Assembly (NCBI RefSeq): GCF_900094705.1 | Contig: NZ_FMAR01000005.1 | Span: 186,001 to 250,000, forward strand | Length of the DNA: 64,000 nucleotides | Origin: Chitinophaga costaii | Lineage (GTDB): Bacteria; Bacteroidota; Bacteroidia; Chitinophagales; Chitinophagaceae | Direction: 5' to 3' | Shown here: one piece after another, positions 8,582 through 17,580 of the stretch | Layout: every line of letters begins with the position of its first letter | Position numbering within the stretch: the first letter of the stretch is position 1 | Position numbers and translations under genes: made by a program | The notes under the pieces: model-generated | What the model was told of the DNA's origin: nothing | Seen by the model: only the letters and a program-made list of their open reading frames with translations | Database searches by the model: none

Positions 8582-8608
8582 CCTAAATTAATTTTTAGAT
8601 ACCTAAAT
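8573..8608 (+). promoter_or_regulatory. Tandem DtxR/MntR-box-like operator before the Nramp gene
   Basis: Two copies of the same element occur: TTAGATTTACCTAAAT and TTAGATACCTAAAT, the first carrying two extra bases. The second copy is an imperfect palindrome (TTTAG-N4-CTAAA). The pair covers the predicted -7 element and runs to the base before the ATG. This is the place and sequence style expected for a metal-sensing DtxR/MntR-family repressor. The identity of the regulator is inferred. Confidence 0.5.
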
Positions 8609-8609
8609 A

Positions 8610-10481
8610 ATGTCTGAACTTCATCCTGCCACCTCACTGGGCGATGTACACGAGAGCGTAGATACTACTTTAAAATCAAAGTGGCGTAAAATACTGGCCT
8701 TCTTTGGACCAGCCTACCTCGTGAGTGTAGGGTATATGGACCCTGGCAACTGGGCTACCGACCTGGCCGGGGGCAGCCAGTACGGCTACACCCTCATCTG
8801 GGTGTTACTGATGAGCAACCTCATGGCCTTGTTGCTGCAAAGTCATGCCGCCCGCCTGGGCATTGTAGGTGGGCGCGACCTGGCCCAGGCCAACCGCGAT
8901 ACCTATCCTAAAACCGTAAATTTTATACTGTATATATTTGCCGAGATCGCCATTGCCGCTACAGACATGGCGGAGGTACTGGGCATGGCCATTGGCCTGC
9001 AATTACTTTTTGGCCTACCACTCATCTGGGGCGTATCTCTCACCGTACTGGATACCTTACTGCTGCTGGTGCTTCAACGATTTGGCATGCGCAAAATGGA
9101 AGCATTTATTATTGCCCTGGTAGCCGTGATCGGCGTATCATTTTTATGGCAGCTGGTCATGGCCAGGCCCAGGCTGGGCGAAGTGATACTTGGGTTTGTA
9201 CCTGGCCTGCCCGATGCCAACGCATTGTACATTGCCATTGGCATTATCGGTGCCACGGTAATGCCGCATAACTTATACCTGCATAGTGCCCTGGTGCAAA
9301 CGCGCAAGATAAAACGCAATGAAGAAGGCATACGGCAGTCACTGTGCCTCAATGTCTGGGATAGCACCATTGCACTGAACCTGGCCTTCCTGGTAAATGC
9401 TGCCATTCTCATCCTGGCCGCCACGGTATTTTTTAAAAGTGGTCACCACGAGGTAGCCGCCATCCAGGACGCTTACAAATTATTGTCGCCTAAGCTGGGC
9501 ACGCTGGCACCCATCTTATTTGCCGTTGCACTTATTGCCGCAGGGCAGAGTTCTACAGTAACCGGCACACTGGCAGGGCAAATCGTCATGGAAGGATACT
9601 TGCACCTGCGCATTAACCCCTGGCTGCGCCGCATGCTCACCCGTATGCTGGCCATTTTACCCGCACTGATCACGCTGTGGCTTTTTGGCGATGAGGAGAT
9701 CAATAGCCTGCTGGTGTTTAGCCAAGTGCTGCTAAGTTTTCAACTAGGCTTTGCCGTGATCCCACTGATCCATTTTGTGAGCGATAAAAAAAGCATGGGG
9801 GTTTTTGCCATCAAACCCCGCACCGTGGTGGTCAGCTGGCTAGTAGCGCTAGTACTGGTGTACCTGAACCTCCGCATGGTAGGTTCGGCCGCCTGGAATT
9901 ATGTACAAAAGCCGGGTAATACCTTCATCGATATCCTGATCGTACTGGCCACCATTGGCATTGTTACCCTGTTGTTCATTACCCTGCTGTATCCCTTGTT
10001 GCAGCGCCGGCGGGAGCAAAAGATCACCAGCATTCATCAGGAGCAAAAACCTTGGGGTGAATTACAGGCACCAGACTATCATTGCATAGGCATAGCATTG
10101 GATTTTAGTCAGCACGATGAAAAGGTAATTGCCAGTGCATTGCGCAATGGCAACAGTAGTACCCAATATATTCTCATCCACGTGGTGGAAAGTGCGCCCG
10201 CCGGATGGCTGGGCCGGGAGTCCGACGATTTTGAGACCCGCAAGGACCGGGAGCAATTGGAAAATTATGCCGCCGTACTCACCCACCGTGGCCTGCAAGC
10301 CAGGGCTGTACTGGGCTACCGGCAAAGGGCGAAGGAAATAGCCCGTATTGTATCAGAAGAAAAAATTGATTTCCTCATCCTGGGCGGCCATGGCCATAAG
10401 GGGCTTAAAGATTGGATATTCGGGGAAACGGCCAACCAGGTAAGGCATGCTGTGAAAATACCCGTACTGGTGGTGCAATGA
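8610..10481 (+). CDS. mntH: Nramp-family divalent metal transporter with C-terminal USP domain
   Basis: The protein has 623 residues. About residues 25-455 are an Nramp transporter: DPGN (residues 44-47) in the first helix and MPHN (218-221) in the sixth are the metal-binding motifs that define proton-coupled Mn2+/Fe2+ importers. About residues 480-623 form a universal-stress-protein domain, starting GIALDFS and ending with the nucleotide-binding loop GGHGHKGLKDWIFG and VPVLVVQ-like last strand. The domain order is transporter then USP, so the sensor is cytoplasmic. Repeated MntR-like sites at the promoter support manganese or iron repression. Classical MntH proteins are about 410 residues and lack the USP part. 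Confidence 0.92.
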   Translation: MSELHPATSLGDVHESVDTTLKSKWRKILAFFGPAYLVSVGYMDPGNWATDLAGGSQYGYTLIWVLLMSNLMALLLQSHAARLGIVGGRDLAQANRDTYPKTVNFILYIFAEIAIAATDMAEVLGMAIGLQLLFGLPLIWGVSLTVLDTLLLLVLQRFGMRKMEAFIIALVAVIGVSFLWQLVMARPRLGEVILGFVPGLPDANALYIAIGIIGATVMPHNLYLHSALVQTRKIKRNEEGIRQSLCLNVWDSTIALNLAFLVNAAILILAATVFFKSGHHEVAAIQDAYKLLSPKLGTLAPILFAVALIAAGQSSTVTGTLAGQIVMEGYLHLRINPWLRRMLTRMLAILPALITLWLFGDEEINSLLVFSQVLLSFQLGFAVIPLIHFVSDKKSMGVFAIKPRTVVVSWLVALVLVYLNLRMVGSAAWNYVQKPGNTFIDILIVLATIGIVTLLFITLLYPLLQRRREQKITSIHQEQKPWGELQAPDYHCIGIALDFSQHDEKVIASALRNGNSSTQYILIHVVESAPAGWLGRESDDFETRKDREQLENYAAVLTHRGLQARAVLGYRQRAKEIARIVSEEKIDFLILGGHGHKGLKDWIFGETANQVRHAVKIPVLVVQ

Positions 10482-10504
10482 GGCAAAACATGGGGTAAAA
10501 ACAC

Positions 10505-11245
10505 CTACAATCCAAGCGCTGCTTTTAGTTTGGGGTATCCTGTTTTGCTTACCGGGATTTTGGCACCAGATTTTAGAATGGCAAGGTGATTTTCTTTTTC
10601 ATACGGCTCTATGCGGGTTACCTGGTTTACATTCAGGATATAAGAACGGTGCACGCGGGCAAATTGCGCCATATCCAAAAGTTGCTCAAAGAAAGACATG
10701 GTTTTATTTTTCAGGAACGCGCCTTCTTCCGTCACCACCTTCACATAATCGTCTGCCGCTTCCAGGTAATATACATCCTGTACCGGGATGATCTTGATCT
10801 TTCCATTAAGCTTCACCACAATGCGGTTGCTTTGCAGGGGCGAGGTTCCCGCCACTGCTATTACCTGCGCGGTGGCCAGGTTGCGTACACTTTCGGATGT
10901 ACCTATCCATTTTTGCAGGGCTTTGTCAAACCGTTCTTTAGAAAAGGGTTTCAGCAGGTAGTCTACCGCATTCACCTCGAACGCGCGGATGGCATGTTCC
11001 TCAAAGGCCGTGGTAAAGATTACAGACGGCAGGTGTTCCACCAGTTCCAGCATTTCAAAACCATTGATCTTGGGCATCTGTACATCCAAGAAAAGCAGGT
11101 CGGGCTGGTGTTGCTGTATGGCTTTCAAGCCCTCAAAGCCATCGCCACATTCCTGCAGCAAAGTAATTTGTGTATAGCTTGCCAGGTACTCCTTCACCAC
11201 CGCCCGGGCCAGTGGTTCATCGTCAATGATGATCGCTTTTATCAT
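10505..11245 (-). CDS. LytTR-family response regulator
   Basis: The protein has 246 residues. An N-terminal receiver domain (about 1-120) has the acidic pair IIIDDEP, the phospho-acceptor Asp in LLFLDVQMP, the Thr/Ser in IFTTAFEE, and the Lys in YLLKPF. A C-terminal LytTR DNA-binding domain (about 145-246) follows, with VYYLEAADDYVKV and RVHRSYILNVNQV. The ATG (MIKAIIID) lies inside the 3' end of the upstream kinase gene, a 23-base overlap that suggests translational coupling. It is the output of the LytS-type kinase next to it; target promoters are unknown. Confidence 0.93.
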   Translation of the reverse strand: MIKAIIIDDEPLARAVVKEYLASYTQITLLQECGDGFEGLKAIQQHQPDLLFLDVQMPKINGFEMLELVEHLPSVIFTTAFEEHAIRAFEVNAVDYLLKPFSKERFDKALQKWIGTSESVRNLATAQVIAVAGTSPLQSNRIVVKLNGKIKIIPVQDVYYLEAADDYVKVVTEEGAFLKNKTMSFFEQLLDMAQFARVHRSYILNVNQVTRIEPYEKENHLAILKSGAKIPVSKTGYPKLKAALGL

Positions 11246-12278
11246 AAGGTTGCGGTACTTTAATGAGTGTGGTAAATATATTGTTGGCAGCAGCTGTTTC
11301 CAGTAAGTCTTGCCGGGCAAATAGCAGGTACAAACGCCTGCGGATGGAGCTGAGCCCAAATCCAATACCCTTGTTCGGCTGTTGTTGCAACGAAGCGTCG
11401 TAGGGATTATTGACCTCAATGTACAGTATACCCTGCTCCCGCCATCCACGGATCGTGATCGTGATCGGATCTAGCGTATCGTATAGTCCGTATTTGATTG
11501 CATTTTCCACCACCGGTTGCAGCAGCATGGGCGGCACCAGCGAACTACAGGCAGCATCATCACAACTTACCAGTGTAGACAGCCGGTGGCCAAAGCGCAC
11601 TTTTTCTATATCGAGATACAATTCCAGGTATTGCAGTTCATCTGGTAAGGGTATCCATTTTTCATCTTCCCGCTTCAGCGATCCCCGGAAAAAGTCGGAT
11701 AGCTTTAGCACCATCTGCCTGGCCTCCTGCGGACGAAGCGCAATGAGGGCATTGATAGAGTTTAAACTGTTGAATAAAAAGTGTGGCTGCAATTGCTGGC
11801 GCAGTTTAAACAGCTCTGCATCGCGCGAGAGGTCTTCCAGTACTTTACGCCTTGCTTCCAGTTCGCGCTGGGCCTGGAGGTCGTACCAGAGCAGGCTGCG
11901 ATTGCCCGCATTCGTAATTACCAGCCAGCCAATTACCATGCGCACGGGCAGGCTGTAATTAAGCCAGGTAAGATAGGAGGAAGCTTCCGGATACAACTTA
12001 TTCATGAGCATTGCATAGGCGCAGCAGAATAATACTGTTAGCACACCGGCCACGAATTTTACATACAGGAATTTCTGTTTTTGCGGGCGGTAATATTTCA
12101 GGTTATACCGGATAGCCAGCGTAGCGCAGGATAACCAGGCCACAAACAGGCTTTCCCAGGTGGCCATGTAAGCAGGCATTTGAAACCATTTCCATACCAC
12201 CAGGTAGTCTATGCTCATCACCAGCAGCAGGCCGGCAATAAAACTCCAGTTAATCGGTTTATCGGGCAGTAAGCGCAA
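11223..12278 (-). CDS. LytS/YehU-type sensor histidine kinase
   Basis: The protein has about 351 residues. Four hydrophobic helices (about 10-130) are followed by a short coiled coil and the His_kinase (PF06580) domain with the phospho-acceptor motif LQPHFLFNSLNSINAL (His about 167), then a HATPase with N-box VVENAIKYGL and a GIGFGLSS G-box. No separate periplasmic sensor domain is present, so it probably senses through its membrane helices or a partner. The start is TTG: an in-frame TGA lies one codon upstream, no ATG lies upstream, and the first internal ATG would cut into helix 1. The preceding DUF4288 gene ends 16 bases before. Confidence 0.9.
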   Translation of the reverse strand: MRLLPDKPINWSFIAGLLLVMSIDYLVVWKWFQMPAYMATWESLFVAWLSCATLAIRYNLKYYRPQKQKFLYVKFVAGVLTVLFCCAYAMLMNKLYPEASSYLTWLNYSLPVRMVIGWLVITNAGNRSLLWYDLQAQRELEARRKVLEDLSRDAELFKLRQQLQPHFLFNSLNSINALIALRPQEARQMVLKLSDFFRGSLKREDEKWIPLPDELQYLELYLDIEKVRFGHRLSTLVSCDDAACSSLVPPMLLQPVVENAIKYGLYDTLDPITITIRGWREQGILYIEVNNPYDASLQQQPNKGIGFGLSSIRRRLYLLFARQDLLETAAANNIFTTLIKVPQPYDKSDHH

Positions 12279-12294
12279 GGGTCAGAAATTTATA

Positions 12295-12651
12295 TCAGGA
12301 AGGAAGGAAGGCAAGCGGTGAGGGAGTATTCCACTGCGAAGATTTTGTGCGTAACCAGGCCAGGTAATCCGCTACATTGCCGGGTTCCTCTATTCTTGAA
12401 TATAGTTCCATACCATCTTTCAACTCACTGATCGGGTAAATTTCGGGTACGTTAATAAATTTCCATTCTACTTTTTGATGTTGCTGGTTCTGGAAAGCAT
12501 ACTGGCCTTCCTCACCGATATCGTTGGCTTTTTTCCAGGCATCGGCTTTACTAGTGGCGCTAATAAGGCGCAGTTGTTCATCAAATTGTGGCGCGTGGTT
12601 TCCTTCGCCGCTAATGATCTGGTACACTACTTTTGCTACAAACCAATTCAT
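12295..12651 (-). CDS. DUF4288 domain-containing protein
   Basis: The protein has 118 residues. It begins MNWFVAKVVYQIISGEG and carries the family pattern FDEQLRLISATS...A-W-KA...GE-GQYAF-N...WKFINVPEIYPI--LKDGMELYSRIEE. This is a small cytoplasmic domain widespread in Bacteroidota; its function is not established. It lies 84 bases downstream of the LiaF-like gene and 16 bases upstream of the LytS-type kinase, all on one strand, so a role in that signalling operon is possible. The ATG that begins the conserved domain was chosen. Confidence 0.85.
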   Translation of the reverse strand: MNWFVAKVVYQIISGEGNHAPQFDEQLRLISATSKADAWKKANDIGEEGQYAFQNQQHQKVEWKFINVPEIYPISELKDGMELYSRIEEPGNVADYLAWLRTKSSQWNTPSPLAFLPS

Positions 12652-12735
12652 ACCGTTTGATTTAAAGTGTTGATTAAAGCCGCCCCCACGGCCCATGGCG
12701 GCAGGCGATGGAGGAAGCTTTTGAAGGATATCTTT

Positions 12736-13584
12736 TTAATAACTTTTAACTTCCAATCCGCCAAACAGGCAACTGCCACGGATAATAAGCACCTTCGACG
12801 GGTCGGGCGAAAGCAAGGAGGCCGGACGGGAATCTTCGGAACCACCAAACAGCGTAGTTTCATCCAGGCGCACCGTCCAGTTGCCCGGTACTATGATCTC
12901 TGCTCCTCCGCAGAATACGGTAACATGCAGTACAGCCGTACCGGAAAAATCTGCCTGCATTAAATTCACTTCCAGGCCACCAAACATGGCCGTTAAGTTA
13001 CCTCCCTGAAAATGCTTGGACAATACAGTTTTCTGCGTTCCGCTGAAAATAGCCGAGCCATATACATAATCGTCGTCTGTGGTTTCATGATGCATATATC
13101 CTTCTTTCCGGAACTGTCCTGTTTCCTGAAAGTTTTCGGAATGTTGGAAGGGAGGCACGGGTGGTACTGGTGGTCGGAAGCTGCTATCCCAGCGGCGTCT
13201 CCGCTCCTCGCGGGCATCGCAATGACCGCCGTCGGGATGAAAGGAATTGCGGAGGTAAATAAGCACCCCTACAACAATGAGTACAACGGGCCAGATAAGC
13301 TCCTCCCGGATGGCGAAGAAGTCTGGCGCTATGTCACGAAACAAAAACACACTGCCTATACAGATCATGGCCAGCCAATTAATGCTGCGGAATTGCTGCC
13401 TAACACCCACGAGTATACCCACCAGTATCAGTAAACTAGGCCAGGAAAACACCCAGCGGGGAAGATCTAGATTCAGGTTGTGCAACAAGAGGAAAATACC
13501 TACTATTACCAATACCAGCCCGCCAACATGCCTGCCCCTTCCATCTCTCCTGCGTTCGTTATCTGCGACGTCTTGCTTTTCCAT
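12736..13584 (-). CDS. LiaF-like membrane protein (cell-wall-active antibiotic response type)
   Basis: The protein has 282 residues. A short charged N-terminus precedes about four transmembrane helices (20-110). These are followed by a Pro-rich linker (RPPVPPVPPF) and a C-terminal beta-helical LiaF-type domain (about 170-282) with the repeated glycine motif (MFGGLEVNL, VFCGGAEIIVP, LFGGSED, LFGGLEVKSY). In Firmicutes LiaF restrains the LiaS kinase until cell-wall damage. Here the downstream genes encode a LytS-type kinase and LytTR regulator, so an analogous regulatory role is inferred. A TAGTTTTG -7-like element lies about 20 bases upstream. Confidence 0.85.
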   Translation of the reverse strand: MEKQDVADNERRRDGRGRHVGGLVLVIVGIFLLLHNLNLDLPRWVFSWPSLLILVGILVGVRQQFRSINWLAMICIGSVFLFRDIAPDFFAIREELIWPVVLIVVGVLIYLRNSFHPDGGHCDAREERRRRWDSSFRPPVPPVPPFQHSENFQETGQFRKEGYMHHETTDDDYVYGSAIFSGTQKTVLSKHFQGGNLTAMFGGLEVNLMQADFSGTAVLHVTVFCGGAEIIVPGNWTVRLDETTLFGGSEDSRPASLLSPDPSKVLIIRGSCLFGGLEVKSY

Positions 13585-13603
13585 TGTGCTTAATTTGATG
13601 AAA

Positions 13604-13611
13604 CAAAACTA
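13604..13611 (-). promoter_or_regulatory. -7 element upstream of the LiaF-like gene
   Basis: The minus strand reads TAGTTTTG (TAnnTTTG), 19 bases before the start codon. No -33 match at the usual distance. Confidence 0.4.
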
Positions 13612-13707
13612 CAATGCCCCATTGGGTAAAGGAAGCTGATTTAGGCAAAAAAAAGCCGACTTCCGGTGAACTGCGGTAAATCGGCGGTGAAATATCCGGA
13701 AGCGTTT

Positions 13708-14346
13708 TTACCGGCGCAGCCACGGGGCGGCCAGTGCGGCCAGCGCCGCTGCCCATAAGCGGTATTCCTTACCCGAAGGGTGCAAGCCGTCTGCTACCAA
13801 CAAACTGGCATCTGTAGCGGCCTTGCGGCTGCCCGGTGTAATATCGGTATAATGGGCGCCCAGGGTGGCCGTAATGCGCCGGTTGGCAGCATTATAAGCG
13901 TTGATCTCCGCGGTTATCTTTTCGGGGTTGCGACCCGCGCCAAATGGCGTTACCCCCCAGTCGGGAATGGAGAGCACTACCACGTGATCCTGCCTGCCGC
14001 CGGCGAAGGCGATGGCCTGTTCCAGTAACGCCTCAAATTCCGGTGCATAATTTTCTACCGTGCGTCCCCGGTATTGATTGTTTACCCCAATGAGTAAAGT
14101 AACCAGGCTAAAAGTATCCGTTATCTGCGCCGCGCGGATGGCATCAGCCAGTTCGTCGGTTGTCCAGCCGGTACGGGCAATGATGCGGGGCGGTGCCAGG
14201 GCAATGCCTTGCGCTTGCAAAAGAGCGGCAGTTTGCTCCGGAAAACGCTGGTCTTCGTTCACCATTTCTCCAATGGTATAACTGTCGCCCAGGGCCAGGT
14301 AGTTATGTACCGGAAAAACTTTTTCAGGTTGGTTGGTTGCTGACAT
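13708..14346 (-). CDS. SGNH/GDSL-family hydrolase (esterase/lipase type)
   Basis: The protein has 212 residues. Block I ALGDSYTIGE holds the nucleophile Ser; block II is the ARTGWTTDEL Gly region; block III LLIGVNNQY has the oxyanion Asn; block V DGLHPSGKEY has the catalytic Asp and His. There is no signal peptide, so it is probably cytoplasmic. It hydrolyses an ester or acyl bond, but the substrate cannot be predicted. It is on the same strand as the LiaF-like gene, 123 bases upstream, and divergent from icd. Confidence 0.9.
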   Translation of the reverse strand: MSATNQPEKVFPVHNYLALGDSYTIGEMVNEDQRFPEQTAALLQAQGIALAPPRIIARTGWTTDELADAIRAAQITDTFSLVTLLIGVNNQYRGRTVENYAPEFEALLEQAIAFAGGRQDHVVVLSIPDWGVTPFGAGRNPEKITAEINAYNAANRRITATLGAHYTDITPGSRKAATDASLLVADGLHPSGKEYRLWAAALAALAAPWLRR

Positions 14347-14474
14347 TTGCTTAAAAAATGAAGTGGAAATAAAATACCGCTACAAATTAATAGTAATCTG
14401 TTCATTATACGTGCTACGTGGCATTAATAATTGTAACAGGATCAATTATGTGAAAACCTAAACCTGAAAAGGCC

Positions 14475-14482
14475 TACCTTTG
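14475..14482 (+). promoter_or_regulatory. -7 element upstream of icd
   Basis: TACCTTTG matches TAnnTTTG exactly, 38 bases before the icd start. No TTTG -33 box at the standard distance. Confidence 0.45.
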
Positions 14483-14520
14483 CACCCGATTATTAACTAT
14501 TTACGTAACGCATAAAGCAA

Positions 14521-15792
14521 ATGTTTATGCCGGCAGAAAAAATCTCCATCAGCAACGGACAACTACAGGTACCTTCTCAACCCATTATTCCTTTTATCAT
14601 TGGCGACGGCATTGGGCCAGACATCTGGAATGCCAGCGTGCGCGTTTTTGATGCGGCCGTAAAAAAGGCCTATGGCGAAGACAGGAAAATAGCATGGAAA
14701 GAAGTATTAGCAGGTGAAAAAGCCTTCCAGCAAACAGGCGAATGGATGCCAGCGGCTACCCTGGCCGATTTGAAGACCTACCTTGTTTCTATCAAAGGCC
14801 CTTTAACTACGCCCGTAGGTGGTGGCATTCGCTCCCTTAACGTGGCGATGCGCCAGGAACTGGATCTCTACGCCTGCGTACGGCCCGTGCGTTGGTTCGA
14901 CCAGGTACCTTCCCCGGTAAAACATCCCGAACGTGTGAACATGGTGATCTTCCGGGAAAACACCGAAGATATCTATGCCGGTATCGAGTATATGGAAGGC
15001 ACGCCGGAAGCCAAGAAACTGCTGCACTTCCTCCAAAACGAATTGGGCGTGAAGAAAATCCGCTTCCCGGAAACTTCCTCCCTGGGCATTAAACCCGTTT
15101 CTAAAGAAGGCACCGAACGCCTGGTGCGCGCCGCCCTGAAACACGCGGTAGCACACAAGCTGCCTTCTGTAACCATCGTGCACAAGGGCAACATCATGAA
15201 ATTTACCGAAGGTGGTTTCAAAACCTGGGGGTATGCACTGGCAGAACGCGAGTTTGGCGATAAAGTGTACACCTGGGAACAATGGGAAAAAACCAAAGCC
15301 GCCAGTGGAGAAGATGCCGCTAAGAAAGAAATAGCCCAGGCCAAAGCCGAAGGCAAAATCATTGTGAACGACGTGATCGCTGATAACTTCTTACAGCAAA
15401 TCCTGCTGGCCCCACAGGACTTCTCTGTAGTAGCTACGCTAAACCTGAACGGCGATTATATTTCCGATGCACTGGCAGCCGCCGTGGGCGGCATTGGTAT
15501 TGCACCGGGTGGCAATATCAACTACCTCACCGGCCACGCCGTATTCGAGGCTACGCATGGCACCGCACCCCGCTTTGCCAATACCGATACGATGAACCCC
15601 TCTTCCGTTATCCTGAGCGGCGTCATGATGTTGGAATACCTGGGCTGGATAGAAGCGGCCAATCTTATTACCAAAGCACTCTCTACCGCCATTTCCAGCA
15701 AGCGCGTAACGGTAGACTTCTACAACCTCATGGACGACGCCACCCTGGTGAAGTGCAGCGAGTTTGCAGATGAGATCATTAAAAACCTCTAA
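14521..15792 (+). CDS. icd: NADP-dependent isocitrate dehydrogenase, E. coli Icd type
   Basis: The protein has 423 residues. It oxidatively decarboxylates isocitrate to 2-oxoglutarate in the TCA cycle. It shows [14 protein letters not shown] at the start, the substrate loop [24 protein letters not shown] (Ser105 corresponds to the regulatory Ser113 of E. coli Icd), [11 protein letters not shown], and [15 protein letters not shown]. The Arg351-Phe352 pair stands where E. coli has Lys-Tyr, with no acidic residue that would select NAD, so NADP use is likely. The start could also be the ATG two codons in (MPAEK). A strong terminator separates it from a second, different isocitrate dehydrogenase. 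Confidence 0.94.
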   Translation: MFMPAEKISISNGQLQVPSQPIIPFIIGDGIGPDIWNASVRVFDAAVKKAYGEDRKIAWKEVLAGEKAFQQTGEWMPAATLADLKTYLVSIKGPLTTPVGGGIRSLNVAMRQELDLYACVRPVRWFDQVPSPVKHPERVNMVIFRENTEDIYAGIEYMEGTPEAKKLLHFLQNELGVKKIRFPETSSLGIKPVSKEGTERLVRAALKHAVAHKLPSVTIVHKGNIMKFTEGGFKTWGYALAEREFGDKVYTWEQWEKTKAASGEDAAKKEIAQAKAEGKIIVNDVIADNFLQQILLAPQDFSVVATLNLNGDYISDALAAAVGGIGIAPGGNINYLTGHAVFEATHGTAPRFANTDTMNPSSVILSGVMMLEYLGWIEAANLITKALSTAISSKRVTVDFYNLMDDATLVKCSEFADEIIKNL

Positions 15793-15813
15793 GCCGGCTA
15801 TATTTTCTTAATA

Positions 15814-15851
15814 AATCCCGGGATGCACACTGTATCCCGGGATTTTTTTTT
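15814..15851 (+). terminator. Terminator after icd
   Basis: An 11-bp perfect stem AATCCCGGGAT/ATCCCGGGATT with a 9-base loop is followed by a run of T. Each arm is itself nearly palindromic around CCCGGG. Confidence 0.88.
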
Positions 15852-15934
15852 GCCCCTTCTTCCCGCAGTGCTACCCCATGGAAACCCAAGAAACCCGCCA
15901 TGTAAATTGTTATGGCAAATTCTATCCGGAGCTT

Positions 15935-15942
15935 TATATTTG
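15935..15942 (+). promoter_or_regulatory. -7 element upstream of the second isocitrate dehydrogenase
   Basis: TATATTTG matches TAnnTTTG; a TATG (3 of 4 to TTTG) lies 20 bases upstream. The predicted leader is about 65 bases. This gives the second gene its own promoter after the icd terminator. Confidence 0.45.
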
Positions 15943-16012
15943 AAGTTCTGAAGTACCACGTTATAAAACATTTGCCCTCCACGGGGCCGAAACCTAAAAA
16001 CAATTCTCACCA

Positions 16013-17242
16013 ATGGCTGAAAAAATTAAAGTAGCCCACCCCGTCGTAGAACTGGATGGGGACGAGATGACGCGTATCATCTGGAAATTCATCAAAGACA
16101 AATTAATTACGCCTTACCTGGACGTGGATATAAAATACTATGACCTGGGTATCGAATACCGCGATCAGACCAACGACCAGGTAACCATCGATGCGGCCCA
16201 TGCCATTCGCCAGTACGGCGTAGGCATTAAATGCGCCACCATCACACCAGACGAAGCCCGCGTGAAGGAATTTAACCTGAAACAGATGTGGAAATCGCCC
16301 AATGGCACCATCCGTAACATCCTCGACGGCACAGTGTTCCGCGAGCCTATCGTAACCCGCAATGTACCCCGACTGGTACCCAACTGGACGGCGCCTATCT
16401 GTATTGGCCGCCATGCTTTTGGCGACCAATACCGCGCCACCGATTTTGTCACCAAAGGCAAAGGCAAACTAACGATCCGGTTTGAAGGCGATAATGGAGA
16501 AGTGATTGAACACGAAGTGTACAACTTTAAAGGCGATGGCGTGGCCCTAGCCATGTACAATACCGACGAATCCATCAAAGGCTTTGCCCGCGCCTGTTTT
16601 AACCAGGCCCTGATTAAAAAATGGCCCCTTTACCTCAGTACAAAAAATACCATCCTTAAAAAATACGATGGGCGTTTTAAAGACATTTTTGAAGAAATCT
16701 ACCAGAACGAGTTTAAGACCTCCTTCCAGACAGCTGGCATTACCTACGAGCATCGCCTCATCGATGATATGGTGGCCAGCGCTTTAAAATGGCATGGAAA
16801 TTTTGTATGGGCCTGCAAAAACTACGATGGCGATGTACAGTCAGACACCGTAGCACAAGGCTTTGGCTCCCTGGGGCTCATGACCTCCACCCTGGTAACG
16901 CCAGACGGTAAGGTAATGGAAGCGGAAGCCGCCCACGGCACCGTAACCCGCCACTACCGCGATCACCAGGCAGGCAAACCCACCTCTACCAACCCAATCG
17001 CTTCTATCTTCGCGTGGACCCGTGGCCTGGAGTTCCGGGGGCGGCTGGATAACAACCTACCGCTGATCAACTTTTGCCATTCCTTGGAGCAGGTATGCAT
17101 TGAAACCGTAGAAAACGGAAAAATGACCAAAGACCTGGCCATCTGCATTCACGGTAATAAGGTAGAACATGGCCGTGATTACCTCTACACGGAAGAATTC
17201 CTGCAGGAATTGGATAACGCCCTGCAAGCTAAATTAAAATAA
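16013..17242 (+). CDS. NADP-dependent isocitrate dehydrogenase, homodimeric eukaryotic (IDH1/2) type
   Basis: The protein has 409 residues. The N-terminus [21 protein letters not shown], the [14 protein letters not shown] segment, the substrate motif [21 protein letters not shown] and [15 protein letters not shown] are hallmarks of the IDH subfamily shared with mitochondrial and cytosolic IDH. This subfamily is only distantly related to E. coli Icd. The NADP-region motif [35 protein letters not shown] is present. It catalyses the same reaction as the gene upstream. It has its own -7 element and is separated from icd by a terminator, so the two can be expressed independently. Confidence 0.95.
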   Translation: MAEKIKVAHPVVELDGDEMTRIIWKFIKDKLITPYLDVDIKYYDLGIEYRDQTNDQVTIDAAHAIRQYGVGIKCATITPDEARVKEFNLKQMWKSPNGTIRNILDGTVFREPIVTRNVPRLVPNWTAPICIGRHAFGDQYRATDFVTKGKGKLTIRFEGDNGEVIEHEVYNFKGDGVALAMYNTDESIKGFARACFNQALIKKWPLYLSTKNTILKKYDGRFKDIFEEIYQNEFKTSFQTAGITYEHRLIDDMVASALKWHGNFVWACKNYDGDVQSDTVAQGFGSLGLMTSTLVTPDGKVMEAEAAHGTVTRHYRDHQAGKPTSTNPIASIFAWTRGLEFRGRLDNNLPLINFCHSLEQVCIETVENGKMTKDLAICIHGNKVEHGRDYLYTEEFLQELDNALQAKLK

Positions 17243-17580
17243 GCCCCCCTTCCTCATGCTACAAGGCCCCGGCTACCATAACCGGGGTCCTGTAATATGC
17301 CATGTCCCATCCGCACACCGGCTTACCTGCCATATACATTGTCTTATTCCGCCGCCGGAACTTTCCCAAAAAAAACACCTCAAAGTGATGGCAATAAAAC
17401 TTATATTTATAGTAGCGCCGCTCCACTGCCAGGCCTATCCCCCAAAGCGTAGATTTCAGGTACCAATGACAGCAACTAATTTTTCATCAATAATCCGGGC
17501 TACATGATCTCAGTCCGACCGAAAAAATTAATGCACTTTACTCCGCTCCGGCTTATACAGACCGGAGTCAAAACAACGTT
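17243..17580. other. Intergenic stretch, second isocitrate dehydrogenase to XRE regulator
   Basis: I see no credible gene here. A G/C-rich hairpin without a T tract (CCCCGG/CCGGGG, about 17267-17287) follows the stop codon and may end the upstream transcript. A short inverted repeat precedes the next gene (see 17546-17567). Confidence 0.5.
17546..17567 (+). promoter_or_regulatory. Inverted repeat just upstream of the XRE regulator
   Basis: CTCCGG-N10-CCGGAG ends 13 bases before the start codon. XRE regulators often bind such sites at their own promoters, so autoregulation is possible; it could equally be a leader hairpin. Inference only. Confidence 0.4.

Noticed and set aside
17256..17507. 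An 83-codon frame after the second isocitrate dehydrogenase gene
   Set aside because: Pro/His/Cys-rich with no family features, and it starts inside a terminator-like hairpin.
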